DNA from: Reclinomonas americana ATCC 50394
Taxonomy: Eukaryota > Jakobida > Jakobea > Jakobida
Reading direction: 5' to 3'
Assembly: GCA_048213135.1 (NCBI GenBank)
Contig: PS015187.1
Coordinates: forward strand, 154,265 to 218,264
DNA length: 64,000 bases
A program made the position numbers and the translations under genes. Below the pieces are notes generated by a model. It was not told the origin of the DNA. It saw only the letters and a list, made by a program, of their open reading frames with translations, and did not search any database. Shown here in pieces: positions 12,867 to 25,500 of this stretch (position 1 is its first letter; each line of letters begins with the position of its first letter).

Positions 12867-15800
12867 ATGGGCAAGGGCGCCAGTGCTGTGCCTGAGGTCT
12901 TCCAGCTCGCGGAGACTGGCCAAGTGGCGCAAGTCAGCAAGCGCGTCAAGCGGTTCAAGTGGACGTTGCGCATCCACATCTTCCCTCCTTTCTCACTTAG
13001 CCTCTCGCTCTCTCTGACTGCACCAACAGTGACTTGTGTGCGTTGCGCAATGGTGATGAGCGCACGTTGTTGCACGTGGCGGCCTTGCATGGGCACGTTC
13101 CGCTGCTGGAGTTTCTCATGGAGTGGCATCGTGGTGGTGATCGGAATGCACTGCTCAATGCGTGCGATCGAACGGGGACGACGGCGGTGGCGGCCGCGGT
13201 GTGTGCTGGACACGCTGCTGCGGTTCGCTGCTTGCTGCAGGCTGGTGCCGATCCATTCGGTTTGTTGTCGCCTTCGTCTTTGTGCTCGTTCTGCACGCTC
13301 GTTCTCTGATTGCTGTTGTCAGTGGCCGACTTGTCGGAGATGAACTGCTGGCACTGGGCGGCGTACACGGGCGCTGTGGACGTGGTGCAGGAGTTGACTC
13401 GTGCGGCTGGGCAGTCGCCGTTGGCGCTGGAGCGGCTGTCGTTGGCGTCGCGGGATGGGCTCAGTGCGTTGCATGTGGCGGCCAAGCAGGGCAGTGTGCA
13501 CTTTCTGGAGGTGCTGTGTGAGGCGTTTGGGGAGGGTGTGAACTTGCGTGATCGGGCGTTTCACAAGATGATGACGCCCGTCATGTTTGCGGCGTGCCAC
13601 GGTCGCACGCCGTTTCTGCATCGGCTGGTCGAGTTGACGAGGCGGAGGGCCGGCGATGAGGGAGTGCGGTGAGCGACTTCCACCACGAGACGTGTGCTCG
13701 TCGCGATGTTGCCTTTTATCCTCACGACAGCCGTGCTGCAGGCAAATGTTGTGCGACGAGGATCAGGATGGATGGACGGCGTTTCTGTGGGCGTGTGGCG
13801 CCAACGAGTTGGAGACGGCGCGCGCAGTGGTGGCTGCTGCGGTGCAAGCCGGCTTGTCGGTGGAGAGTCTGGTGCGTCACAAGGACGGCTCGGGAGCCAC
13901 GGCCTTGCACTGGTGTTGCGAGCACGGCAATGTGCCGTGCACCATGTACATTTGTCGTGAGCTGTGCGAGACGATCACCAGTGAGCGGAATGCACTGGCC
14001 GACGCTGCGGCCGCTGCTGCTGCTGCCGAGGATGCGGAAGGAGAGAAGGATGGGGAGGATGACGATGGCGACGACGACGACCATGTCACGAGTGAGCAGG
14101 TACGACGCCGTGTGCTGAATGCAGTCGACGTCGATGGCGACACGCCACTTCATGTCGCGTGCAAGAAGGTTGCGTCGATGGCAGGCACAACAAGACTGCT
14201 TCTTCGTTTCGTCGCTCACAAGAGCCGCCATGCAGTGTCAACTTCTCTCTATCCGCGTACTGCTCTCCTTTGAGGCGGTGCTGGTGGACTCCACCAATGT
14301 GGACTCGTCGACTCCGCTCATGGCGGCCGCCGAGAAAGGTCTGCCTCGCTGTGCGGTCTCGCCTTGTTGAACATGTGTGATTGAAATAATGTGCCCCATG
14401 CACGTAGGATTCTGGGAGGGCTGTCAGCTGCTGCTTGCCAGTGGCCGGTGCTCGCCGTGTCTCGGAAACGGTGATGGCGAGACTGCGCTGCACATGGCCA
14501 CACTGGGCGCCGTCACGCAGCAGACGCGGCTCGATGCGTCGCCCATCAATCCACTGAAGACCGTGGCGCTCTTGCTGCGACACGGCGCCGATCCGAACTT
14601 GCAAGACTTTGAGGGATTCACACCGCTGCATTGGTGCGCCTGATTGCGCGCGTGTGTGCACGGGAAGTATTGAGGCTGACAATCTTGTCGAATGCAGGGC
14701 CGTGTCGATGGACCAGGATGAAATGTGCTCCTCGCTGTGCATGGCCGGCGCATCGCCATTCATCACCGATGCTCTCGGCGACACGCCGCTGCACAAGGCC
14801 TGCCTCTTTGGTCATTTGTCGTGCGCACGTGTGATTATGCACCTGCTGGTGATCTCACCACATGCGCCGCAAAGGGTGCGCTCATACTTTTTGGTTCAAC
14901 ACATGTCCCTGCTGCTGACCCATTCCCTCTCGCGCGCGCACACAGTTACACGCCGATGTGAAGGAAGCTGGCATCACGTGTGTGCGCGGCGCAGTGTCGG
15001 ACTCGGAACAGCCAGTGTCGCTGTCGGTTGGGAGTCACGAGCTCGCGGCATTGTGTGTGGGCGAGGTGGAGGAAGCAGATGTGCGTCGACGTGTGCTGTG
15101 TCGTGCCACGCACGGCGCCTCGCTGGCACGCTGGCTGCCGAGTGTGCTGCCGGCAGTGTGCTTGCTGCATGATATCGTGCGGCAGCCGAATCAGGAGGGC
15201 AAGTCACCGCTGCACATGTGCTCCTTCAAGGTACGGACAATGGTGTTTGGGTTTCCCAATCATGTTCACGCAGTCGACTGAGACTCTCACTTCACATGCA
15301 GGCCGGTAAAGATGAGTGGCGATATGGACACCGACTGCGTCCGCGCGAAGTCGAAGATGATGACATGCCGAAGCTGCACGTCATGTAGTTGCGTGCACGA
15401 GCATGTGCACAATTATCACTCCCGCACATGCCCTGACCTTTCTATGTTCAGCGAGTTGATGCAAGAAGTCATTCTCCGCTCCTTTGATGCCGTGTGTGTG
15501 CTGCCCGACGGCTGCGGACACATGTACGAGTACGCGTTGCAAGAGGACGGAGAACGGCGGCTGGCCGTGGATGCCGTGCCGAAGAACTTGACCGGCGTGC
15601 CTCACTTGCACGCTCCCTGGTAAGGCATGCGTGCTGGCAGTGAGCGCTCACACCGCCGTGCTCACCTCTTCTTGTGTGCACTGGTCGTCAGGTCGGTGGT
15701 GCTGCCTCTTGTGCTCGCCCGCAAGTCACCAGTGCCTCGACCGTCGTCGTTGGCGGCTGTCGCCGGTGTGCATTACTTTGGCATTGAGGACATTGGTGGC

Positions 15801-16711
15801 TTCTTGGAGGCCTTTGTGTTCGCCTGCTATCTGGATTGCGGACTGCCGCTTGTGTGTGACGCAACTGCTGCTGGCGACGCTGGCGCGGTGCGTTTCTTGC
15901 TCGAGCGATGGCATTCGCTCACTGGCGAAGTACGTGCTCGCACGCTGGCCGTGCGACCAAACAGCGAGCAGGTGACCCCGCTGCACTTTGCGTGTGCCTC
16001 GGGGCTGCCGCAGCTGCTCGACAAACTGGTGGAGGAGACCGACACCAGCGAGGATGGAGGTACAAGCGCTCCCGTTCCTGCTCTCGTAGTGTCGTCGTTT
16101 GCGCTGACACATCGCAGTGTCGTTGGATATTGGTGTGGCCGATCATCGCGGCTGCACTCCGCTGCATGTGGCCTGCATCACCGGGCATGTGGATTGCGCT
16201 CGCCGGTGCGTGCAGTATGGCACTGCCGTCGACACACGGGACAAGCACGGGCGCACACCGCTCTGCTATGCAGCCGACGCCGGGCACGAGTTGTGTGTGT
16301 ACTACCTGGTGAAGGGTTTGTTTACTACAACTTGTTGTTGTTGTTGTTGTTGTCTGTTTGTCCTTGTCGACGGAACTCACATGATGTCGCGCAGAGGCAC
16401 GAGCCAATGTGCAGCTGGCCGACAGGGATGGCATGTCGCCGCTGCACTTTGCGTGTGGTGGTCTGCACAAACGGTGTGCACGAGTGCTGCTCGATTTCGG
16501 TGCCGATCCGGAGGCAGTGGATGCTGAAGGCCTGACGCCGCTGGCACATGCACGGAGAGGTGGCGATGGTGATGATGAAGAAGAAGAAGAGGAGGAGGAG
16601 GAAGTAGAACGTGGGGAGGATGCAGGTGCGGAGAGGCATGCGGCCGAGTCGTTTGTGGCTGCCTATCAACAGTGGCTGGCCAAGAGAAGAGCAGCGTCAT
16701 CAAGGGAATGA
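12867..16711 (+). CDS. Large ankyrin-repeat protein
   Basis: Starts MGKGASAVPEVFQLAETGQV (ACAAAATGG context) and is interrupted by about ten short introns. Ankyrin repeats are plain: ERTLLHVAALHGHVPLLEFL, TAVAAAVCAGHAAAVRCLLQ, LSALHVAAKQGSVHFLEVL, GATALHWCCEHGNVPCTMYI, DTPLHVACKK, STPLMAAAEKG, ETALHMATLG...LLLRHGADPNLQD, FTPLHWCA, DTPLHKACLFGHLSCARVI, KSPLHMCSFK, CTPLHVACITGHVDCARRC, RTPLCYAADAGHELCVYYL, MSPLHFACGGLHKRCARVLL. Acidic linkers sit near 14.05 kb and 16.57 kb. A non-ankyrin stretch (about 14.95-15.8 kb, including AVCVLPDGCGHMYEYALQED) splits the array. It ends QQWLAKRRAASSRE, stop at 16709-16711. Ankyrin repeats are protein-interaction modules; no enzymatic domain is seen, so the partner and role are unknown. 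It converges on the EGF-repeat gene. Confidence 0.87.
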
Positions 16712-16820
16712 ACGATCGATGATTAAAGCAGCAAAACATTGATCTTTACAAAGTACAACAAGCAAAACAACTAACTATTCTTCTGTCTAAGCAGCTGCAT
16801 GGTTTCCGTGCATGCTGCGT

Positions 16821-19800
16821 CTAAATGAGCCGCATCCAGCCGACGGGCGACATGAAAAACACGGCGGCCGTCTTCGGCGGCACGTGCAGTGGCGTCTCCG
16901 AGCCCAGCATGAGATGCACCGTGGTGTCCTCGTCGTCGTTGCGGCAAAACATGAGCTGACCCTCGCGGGCACGGGCGCCCGTGAAACCCACAAACACCGA
17001 CACCGTGCCAGTGGCGCTCGGCTGGCTGTCGCTGCGCACAACGACAATGCCCACATCGGTGACGGACACAGTGCCGGCGTCGGCGTCCACCACCACCGGT
17101 GTCAGGCTCAGCTGGCCGACCGACAGCGAGTTCACCAACAGCGCATCCTTCGAGGCATCAATCGTGCCACTCGACGAGTGCAACCGCGGGTGAGTGTCGG
17201 CCGAGCCGCCTGCCATCTCCAAGCGCGAGCCACCGGCAACATCGCTGCCGACCTGCATGGTGGTCGAGGCCACCACATTTCCGCCAACATGCACGCCACC
17301 GGGGCACGAAATGTCGCCCGACGCCATGCGGCACTGGCCATCGGTGACGACGGAGGCCTCCACCGTCGCGGCCTTCACCGTGCCGCGTGTTGTGAGGTCG
17401 CTGTTTTGCAGACTCACGCGGCCGCTGGACGAGGCCAGCACCGGATCCTCTCCCGACGTCTCCACCGACAGCGACGCACGGTCGCCGTTGATGCGCAAGT
17501 GCTGCAGGAACACAACATAAGTCGGAGACACAATATGTCGTCGACGGTGAACGGCACGCCACCACTCACCGAGCCAGCCAGCTCGCCACTGGTGTGCACA
17601 CCACCACCGCATCCACTGATGGTGCTTCCGTGAATGGTACACGCCGCGCTGCCGTCCTTGGTGGTGGTGCTGAACGAGGCGGCCACCACCGACGAACCCG
17701 AGCGAATTGCCGTGTCCGTAAAGTCGACCACGCGTGTCGACGAGCGCACAGTCGGGTTCTCGCCGGAGCCGTCGAGAATGATCGACGAAAGGCTCGAGGC
17801 CGCAATCTCCTGCGCCTCCATCACGCCCTGCGTGATAATGTCGCCCGTGCATCCGTCAATCGCGCCGTGCGCAATGGAGCAACGACCGTCGGTCAGCGTG
17901 GTCGCCTCGACGCCCACCGCCGTCAGATTGCGCGACAGCACCAGATGCGCGTCGGCCTCGATCGTGCCCGAGCTGGAGCGGAAAGACGGATGCTCGCCAT
18001 GGGCTTCCACATTCAGCTCCGCCGACAGACCACGGATCTGGTGCAGGCAAGTCAGCACGAGACACACAGAGAAACAGCGACGAGAGACCCTCGCGACCAA
18101 CCATGAGACTGAGGGCTTGAGCGGGGCCGTCAACCACCAGGTTGTTACGCACGCTCTCCACCGAGAAGCCGCTGTTGTCGTGCACAGAGTTGACCACCAG
18201 GCCTCCGTTGCTGGGGCCACTCGACAGGTTGCTGGCCAGCACGCACCCGATCAGCACACCGCCCTCCATGCGGCACACACCGTCGGTGATGGCCGGTGCC
18301 GAGATTTCTGCGGAGGTGGAGGTGGGCGTGAGTTTTCGTGTTTGCGACGCACAATCAAGAGGTGCTGCACTTGCATACCTCCGTCGGCGCGAATGTTCTT
18401 CTCCGCCGCAATGCTGCCGGAGGATATCACATTACCGGCGACACGAACGTCGGACCCGACCCGGATGCCAGCACGGATGTTGGCCTCGGAGGCCTCAATG
18501 GCGCCGATTGACTGCACCGACTGTACCGTCAGCGAGCCGACGACAGACAGGTTGCCTTCGTTCGACACACCCACTCGGCCTGCACAACAGATATGAGAAA
18601 GGCTGCCGATCAAGAGCAACTACTACAACAACAACAAGAATGAATGACGAACGCACCATTGCCAAACATGGCCGTGCCGTCGGCGGCAATGTAGTTGCCA
18701 GCCTTGGGTCCACCGACACGCATCTCGCTGGCCGCCATCATCGACGGCGAGGTGACACACGAGCCCTCGATCTTGCTCGAGCCGACCTGCATGCTCAGCT
18801 GATCCGACACAAACACATTGTCGACAATCGAGCCGCCGTTCACGCCGCTGCCAAAGCGCAGCTTCTCCACGTGCAATGTGCCGATGCGAGCTTCGCTGGC
18901 AAACACGCCATCGGTGGCTGTCACCGAAAGCATGCCGTCGGCAAACGAGGCCGACGGCGCCGTCACCGCACCGTCGAGATCGAGCCCGAGGAGGCCACTC
19001 AGGCGACCATTCTGCAGCAATGCCTGTCCGTCGGTGATCGACTGACCGCGTACCTCACCAGACACATTCATCGGGCTGGTGATGCGCAGCGGCTCGCCGG
19101 TCGCCGACTGAATGCCGCCAGTAGACACCGACAGCTGCTGGAGGATCGTTCGGCCCGCACCCACCATGTCGCCGTTGACAATCATGGTGGTGACCTCGGC
19201 TGCCGGGCACGTCATGGTGCCGACTTCGTCGACGGCAAACTGGTTGCCGGAGCCGAACATGCCAATGGGGGCACGCACTGAGCGCCGCGCAGCAATCTCC
19301 TCGGCAACCACACTGCCGCTCTGCATCACCGTGATGCCGTCGGTGATCAGCGGGCTGGTCATCGACTCCGACGCGTTAATAACCGGTGCCGTGACGGCAC
19401 TCTCCAGCTGCAAGTCGTTGGTGACGAGCTTGTCAAAGTTGCCGAAATTGGCGTACACGCCGCCGTCGTCGCGCAGCTGCACGGTTCCGTTGGCGAACGA
19501 GCCACGCGCGGCAGTCAGCGTCTCCGTGGCGCGCACTTCCGTCACATCCAGCTTGCCGTGGGCCAGACGCGCACTGCCGTCTGTCAGCTCCGCAGCGTGC
19601 ACCGTGCCCTCGGTGACGAGTGTGTCGCCGCCGAGCGAAATCGAGGCCGTCAGCGAGCGCAGCGAACCGTCGCCAATCACCACTGAGCGGAGCGACGCAA
19701 CACCCGACGTGGTAACGTGCACCGCATTGACGCTGCCGACGGTGGCCTGCGCCGCTGTCAAGCCACTGGTGTCGACGCTGACCGTGCCGTTCGCAAACGT

Positions 19801-22522
19801 CGCCGCCGCGGCATCGAGGTGGTCGCTCACTCGCACCGACGGCGTCTCGAGCGACTCGGTCAGCAGCGCGGCACGGCACTGCATGCCGCCAATGCTGTCC
19901 ATGGTGCACCCGTCCGGGCCACCGACAATGACTGAGGCGGCGGTCAGCACGGTGCTGGCGCGCAGCGTTGGCGACGAGACCGAGTTGGGCGAAATCGTGG
20001 TGCTGTCGTTGGTCGGCGCCGTCACGGACGACGAGCCGGTGGCATCGGTTGTTGAGAACGCATCGTCAGCGGCGGCAGCGGCAGCGGCAGCAGCGATTGA
20101 TGCATTGCTGTCCACCACTCGCAGCATGCTGAACGACGCCATGCCCGAACTGCGCAGTTCGTGGGCCGTCACGATACCAAACTGGGCATCCTCGCACACC
20201 ACATTGCCGTTGTCCAGCACGGCGCATCGACCGTCGGCAAACGACGCCGAGCCCTTGACAGAGAGTGTGGACGAGACGTCCAGCTGCGGCGTCGAGATGC
20301 GGCCGCTGGCAATGTTCGTGCCCTGACCGTCGGTCAGCGACGAAATTGTTGCCGACGACGCCAACACGCTGTGAGCCGAAGGGGTAAGAAAATCGTCTGG
20401 GAAGAGGGGATGTTTGGTTGCGCGCGCACATACACACCCATTGAACAAGGCAGAGAGGCAGTCCTCGCCGCCGAAGCCAGTGTCACACACGCACTGCGGC
20501 TGCCCGGTCACCGAGTTGGCGATGCAGTGGCGATTGGTGCCACAGTCCACCATGCAGACGCTGCAGCGGCCATCACTGCCCTTGCTCCATCCAGTGGGAC
20601 AGCGGAGCTGAGGGGGGAAGTGAGCGACGGTGGATTTTGAGAAGGAGAGAGCAACGGCGGAAGACCACCAACCAGGTTGCACGACGGTCCCTCCCAGTTG
20701 GCGTCGCACAAGCAGTTGCCTGCGGCGTCGCAGTTGCCGTGGTCCGAGCACGTCTCACTCCGGCTGCATCCACACTGCGGGCCGCCGAATCCCGCGGCAC
20801 AGGTGCACGAGCCATTCAAGCACTTGTTGGGAGCTCCACCGCTGTTGTGAGGAGAGAAGAGAGATGAGAAGTTGGTGTGGATGCTCCCTGTCAGCAGCAG
20901 TCACTCACCACTGAGCCTCCGAAATGCACGCCACACACTTGTTCGGCGACGCTGGATCGCACATGGTTCCCGTCGGGCTGCACGCAGCAAGAGAGATATC
21001 AGAAACTATTTTTTCTTCTCGTGCGCGACGGGAGGTGGCCTTACCAGTTCGCTTGCACGCACTCGCAGTTGGTGCCGCCAAAGCCCGGCAGGCACACGCA
21101 GCGGTTGCTCATCGGCTCGCACGGCGCACCATTCGCGCACTGGCAGTCGACCGTGGTGCACGTGCTTCCCTTCCAGCCAGTGAAACAGATGCACTGGCCA
21201 TTGGAGGCGCACATGCCGTTGCTGTTGCACGTCTCCAGATCGGAGCACTCGCAGAAGCGACCATTGAAACCTGTGAGAGTGACGGTGAGACGAACACGTC
21301 CACAGCTGCAGAACTGAGCACGAGACGATAATGTACCAGGATTGCAGACGCACACATTGCTGACACAGGAACCCGACGAGGAGCCACCGCTGTGACAGCA
21401 GGATAAGTACGCAAACAAAAAAAAAGAGATCACAGAGAGACCACACACCAGGCCACATCGTTGGTGCAGTCCACCGACTCAGTAGGCGACGATCCACCGA
21501 CTATTCCACTCGATGACGAAGACGACGACGATGAGGAGGACGATGAGCTTCCGCCAGCAGCAGAAGCCGGCGGTGCCGGCGGCACACCATTCAACCATCG
21601 CGAGCAGTCCACGCCAGTCCACCCTGCATCGCACGAGCAGGCGCCCGACGCGTCGCACGAACCGTGATCGTTGCACGACTCGAGTCGTGAGCACTCGCAG
21701 TTCACACCTCCACGATCTGCAATCCGCATGAGCAACACACCGCACACACTCTCTCATTGCGTCCACACTCACCAGCCGCGCAAATGCACTTGCCACCGAC
21801 GCACATGCCTCCATCCGATCCACCACTGTCACCGAATAAGCACATTGTATCTCACTGAGGGCGATCGCAAGGAGCATAGACGCAACCACTGCGCGCTGGT
21901 GGTGCAGACAGGCGGTGTGTCGCCACTCCACTTGGCACACGAGAGGCCCGCCCAACCCGCGTCGCACACGCATGATCCATCGGCCGCGCACGATCCGTGT
22001 CCATTGCACGACTCGTCCCGAGTGCACTCACAAAACTCTCCACCACTCCCTGCACCGCCACAGCATGAGTACTTGCAAGAGAGAGAGAGAGAGTGGAGGT
22101 GTGTGCGCGTCTCTCTCACCTGGGAAACACGCGCAGGCGCCATTGATGCACTTGCCGGATCCATTGCACTGTTGACTGTCAACACAAGCCGCAGTGGCCT
22201 CCTGCACCGCAGCTGCCACTAACACCAATGCTACAACCACGAGCAGCAGCAGCAGTCGCGTGCTGCCAAAGCCTCTTGTCACTGAAGAGAAGAAGTTGTC
22301 CCGAGTTTGGTAAGTCTCTCTGTCAATGGTGGAGAAAAGAATGATGATGCACTCAACTCTTTCCGCTTGTCTCTCGCTGTCTCTGTCTCTCTTGCTGTTA
22401 TGCGCGCGTGTGTGTGTGTGTTGAGTTGTCTTGTATCCGAGACGCAAGAGACGAGCGCGTCTGGGCTCCGCGGTGCTGAAAAACAAAATCGTAATACTGG
22501 CTTCGAACATCAGACACAGCAA
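16821..22522 (-). CDS. Secreted EGF-like protein with repeated DG.C modules
   Basis: Minus-strand multi-exon gene. A hydrophobic signal segment (STRLLLLLVVVALVLVAAA, about 22270-22210) precedes EGF/I-EGF-type modules: CVDSQQCNGSGKCINGACAC, CNGHGSCAADGSCVCDAGW, CNDHGSCDASGACSCDAGW, CNSNGMCASNGQCICFTGW, CSDHGNCDAAGNCLCDANW, and CIANSVTGQPQCVCDTGFGG. From about 20.35 kb to 16.9 kb there are no EGFs but a long degenerate array of roughly 40-60-residue modules built around (S/A/T)-(F/L/V)-(A/T)-(D/N)-G-x-C, for example SFADGRCAVLDNGNVVCEDA, LTDGRCSIAHGAIDGC and VTDGQCRMASGDISC, alternating with short beta-like Val/Thr/Ser runs. The C-terminus is SPVGWMRLI, stop at 16821-16823, with no transmembrane helix or GPI-type tail. 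The upstream-most in-frame ATG is 22522; a start after an intron ending near 22280 is equally possible. Likely extracellular; function unknown. Confidence 0.7.
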
Positions 22523-22537
22523 ATGTGTCCCGAGTAA

Positions 22538-25500
22538 TCAATCGGAACCCTCGGCTGCCTGCGAGGCCACCTGGGCAAAGCTCAGCGGATGTACCAGTGG
22601 TGGCCGCAGGTGGGCGACCAGATGCGCGCCGAGTTGCACCAGAACCTCCACAGCACCGGGGACAAGCTGCGAAACCAGGCACTTGAGTGGAACATGTGCA
22701 AGACAAAAGCCGTCTGTGTGCGCGTCCTTGCACGTACCTCGGGTGCGGTGCGACGCAGCTCGTCGCAGGCCGCCAGCATGGCATCCTGGAGCCGGAACGC
22801 CGGCAGCACCCCGGTTTCCAGCAGTGCCGTCCAGAAATCGGCAAAACCGACGGTCAGTGGCGGCGACAAGTGCCGCATGGTGCGCTCGCCCAGCAGTGCA
22901 CGCCACACAAGGTGCATGCGAGTGCGTAGAAGTTGTTGCGCTGCTCCAAAGAGCATCGACAGCGATTTGCTGTCCATGCTTTTGCCCTCCTGCCGCTCGC
23001 GCACCAAAAACGACGGAAACACGCACGTCCACACCGCCGTCACCACCTGATGCGCGATCTCATCCAGGTCGGCCATGGGCAAGTGAAGGTCGTGCATCAT
23101 CGATGCAATGGCCGCAAACTTGTCGACGAGCACCTCCGCTGACTGGCGGCGACGCAGAGCGGCCACTTGCACGGCCAATTCATGTCGCACGCCGAGGCGT
23201 GAGGTGGCCGAGGGCCACTCCAACGTCACCTCCTTGACCGGTGGCACCGCTGGCAGAGGGTCCTCGACAGCCGCAGCCAGCTCCTCGACATCCGCGGCAC
23301 GCAGCTTGGCCGCGGTTGTGAGCGACCGACGGAACTGTGAATAGTTAGCACAGCTGCAGAGCACAAGAGGTCACCCACAACATCTCCTCACCTTTGTCCA
23401 ATGGTGCGAGAGTGACGAGCGAAGCAGCAACTGAATGTCGGCTTCCAGACTTCCCGTGATGTACTGTTCACACGACTGTGTCGTCAACTTTACGGCCAGG
23501 TCACGAGCGGCGGCATTGTAATCTTGCACACATGTGAGACTAAAGAAAACATCACGCGAGGACAACACTGCGTCGCACACCTGGAGGCACCAAGTTCTGC
23601 ATCAACAGTGCAATCTGCTGCCGGCACTGTGCCACTGCGCACTCTGTGACCGGGCCCAGCGCCAATGCAGTGGCATGTCGCACCATGTCGCCCATCATGT
23701 CACCGGCACCTGCCGACTGCGCGGCGTCACATACACCAAGGATCAGAATGACGGAAGCTCCTCACTTGTCGCACCCACACACACACTCACAGTCGCTGCA
23801 GCACAATCGGATGCAGCCGCAGCCGGCTGCACGAGGAACAAGCGACATGTGGCCTGCACGTGCGACATTTGAGCGCGGTGACTCGGGAAGAAACAACCTA
23901 CGCGACTGCGGCGTGCCACTGACCTCAACCGCGGGCGGCAGCAGCTGTGCGCAGCTGTGCCGTCGGGCATTGTCTGCCACTCGACGCACAAGAAAATTGG
24001 CCAGCTGCTTCAGTTGTGGATTGGCGTCGAAAAATGCGTCGTGCAGCTGCGGGCCAGCAGCGTCGTCGGCACTGCTCGCACCCACGACCACAGGCTGCCA
24101 CAACGAAAAATGAAAATGAGAGGCACGAACCAAGCAAAGGGCACAATTCTTTTGGTATGTGCACACCTTGACCAGCACGGGAACGACCTTGCGGATGCTT
24201 GGCGAACCCATCGTGCCCGGCGACTGGCACTTGACGCCACCAAGCCGCGCACTGTCGTACGCCGAACTGAACACCTGCCGGACAGCGTCACAGTCGTCCG
24301 ACATGGTCACTAGCGTGTCGCCTCCGTCGAGGAGGCCGAGCGATGCAGCTGCATCGGCATCCTGCATATGTGGTGCGTGTGTGAGTGTATGCATGGTGAG
24401 AGCCGACAACGCCATACACGTCGCACTGAGCTCCTCACGAACCGTTCGCCACACAGCCATGGACTCCACGGCAGCTGCGCTCGCTTCACTGGCAACTGTG
24501 GCCAGCAGATCCGGCACCAGGCTCCACTCCAGAGCCTCTTCTACCACCGCACGCAGGCCGCTGCTCAAGATTCGTGCGTCAAGTGGCACATCCTCGCGCT
24601 GCACGAGTTCAGCGCACTGCTTGCGAATGTGCAGCAGCAGGATCCACGCTTGTCGAATCGGTTCCAGTCTGTGGTGCGCAGTCAGTCGCAAGAGAGAGAC
24701 GAAGAGGGAAAGAGACGAAGAGCGGGAAAGAGAGGGGGAGAGAGACGAAGAGAGGAGAGAGAGGAGACGAAGGAAAGGAGAGAGAGGAGAGGAAGAGAGG
24801 ACAGCGAGAGACGAAGAGAGGTGAGAGAGTGAGAGAGAGAGAGAGAGAGACGAGAACAGAGAGAGGAGACAAAGAGAAGGAGAGAGAGGGAGGCGAAGAG
24901 AGGAGAGAAAGACTAAGAGAGGAGAGAGGGAGACGAAGAGAGGAGAGAAAGACGAAGAGAGGGAGAAAGCACATTAACGAGAAAAGGAGAAAGCGAGGGG
25001 ATGAATGTTGACAATGGGAGAGACGGAGCGAGAGAGAGAAAGCACATTAAAGACAAGGGAGAAAGCGAGACGAAGAATGTTGACAGCGGGAGTGACAGAA
25101 GCGAGAGAGAAAGCACATCAACGAGAAAAAGAGAAAGCACATCAACGAGAAAAGGAGAAAGCGAGGGGATGAATGTTGACAATGGGAGAGACGGAGCGTG
25201 AGAGAGAGAGAGAGTGAAAGTACACGAAGAGAAAGAGATAGAAAGAGACGAAGCATCTTGACAACTAGAACTGGCGAAACCGAGAAAGGGGGAGAGTGCA
25301 TGTACCAAAGAACGAGAGTGCAGAAAGCATGAGGACATGGATGCGCAACTCCAAGGCCGTAGCCGATCGAATCGATGAGCGGAAGAGCGGCATCATCCAG
25401 GTGACATGCGCCGGCAGTTGATGCAGTGCAGCGGCTCGACGGAGGATCGAGACCAGAGCCAATTTGTCGGCAACGTGTCTGTCGCACACCACAGTCAGTT

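Noticed and set aside
24600-25300. Long Arg/Glu/Lys or Ser/Leu-rich open frames on both strands
   Set aside because: They are translations of the (GA)n-type tract; they lack splice or codon structure and appear in all frames.
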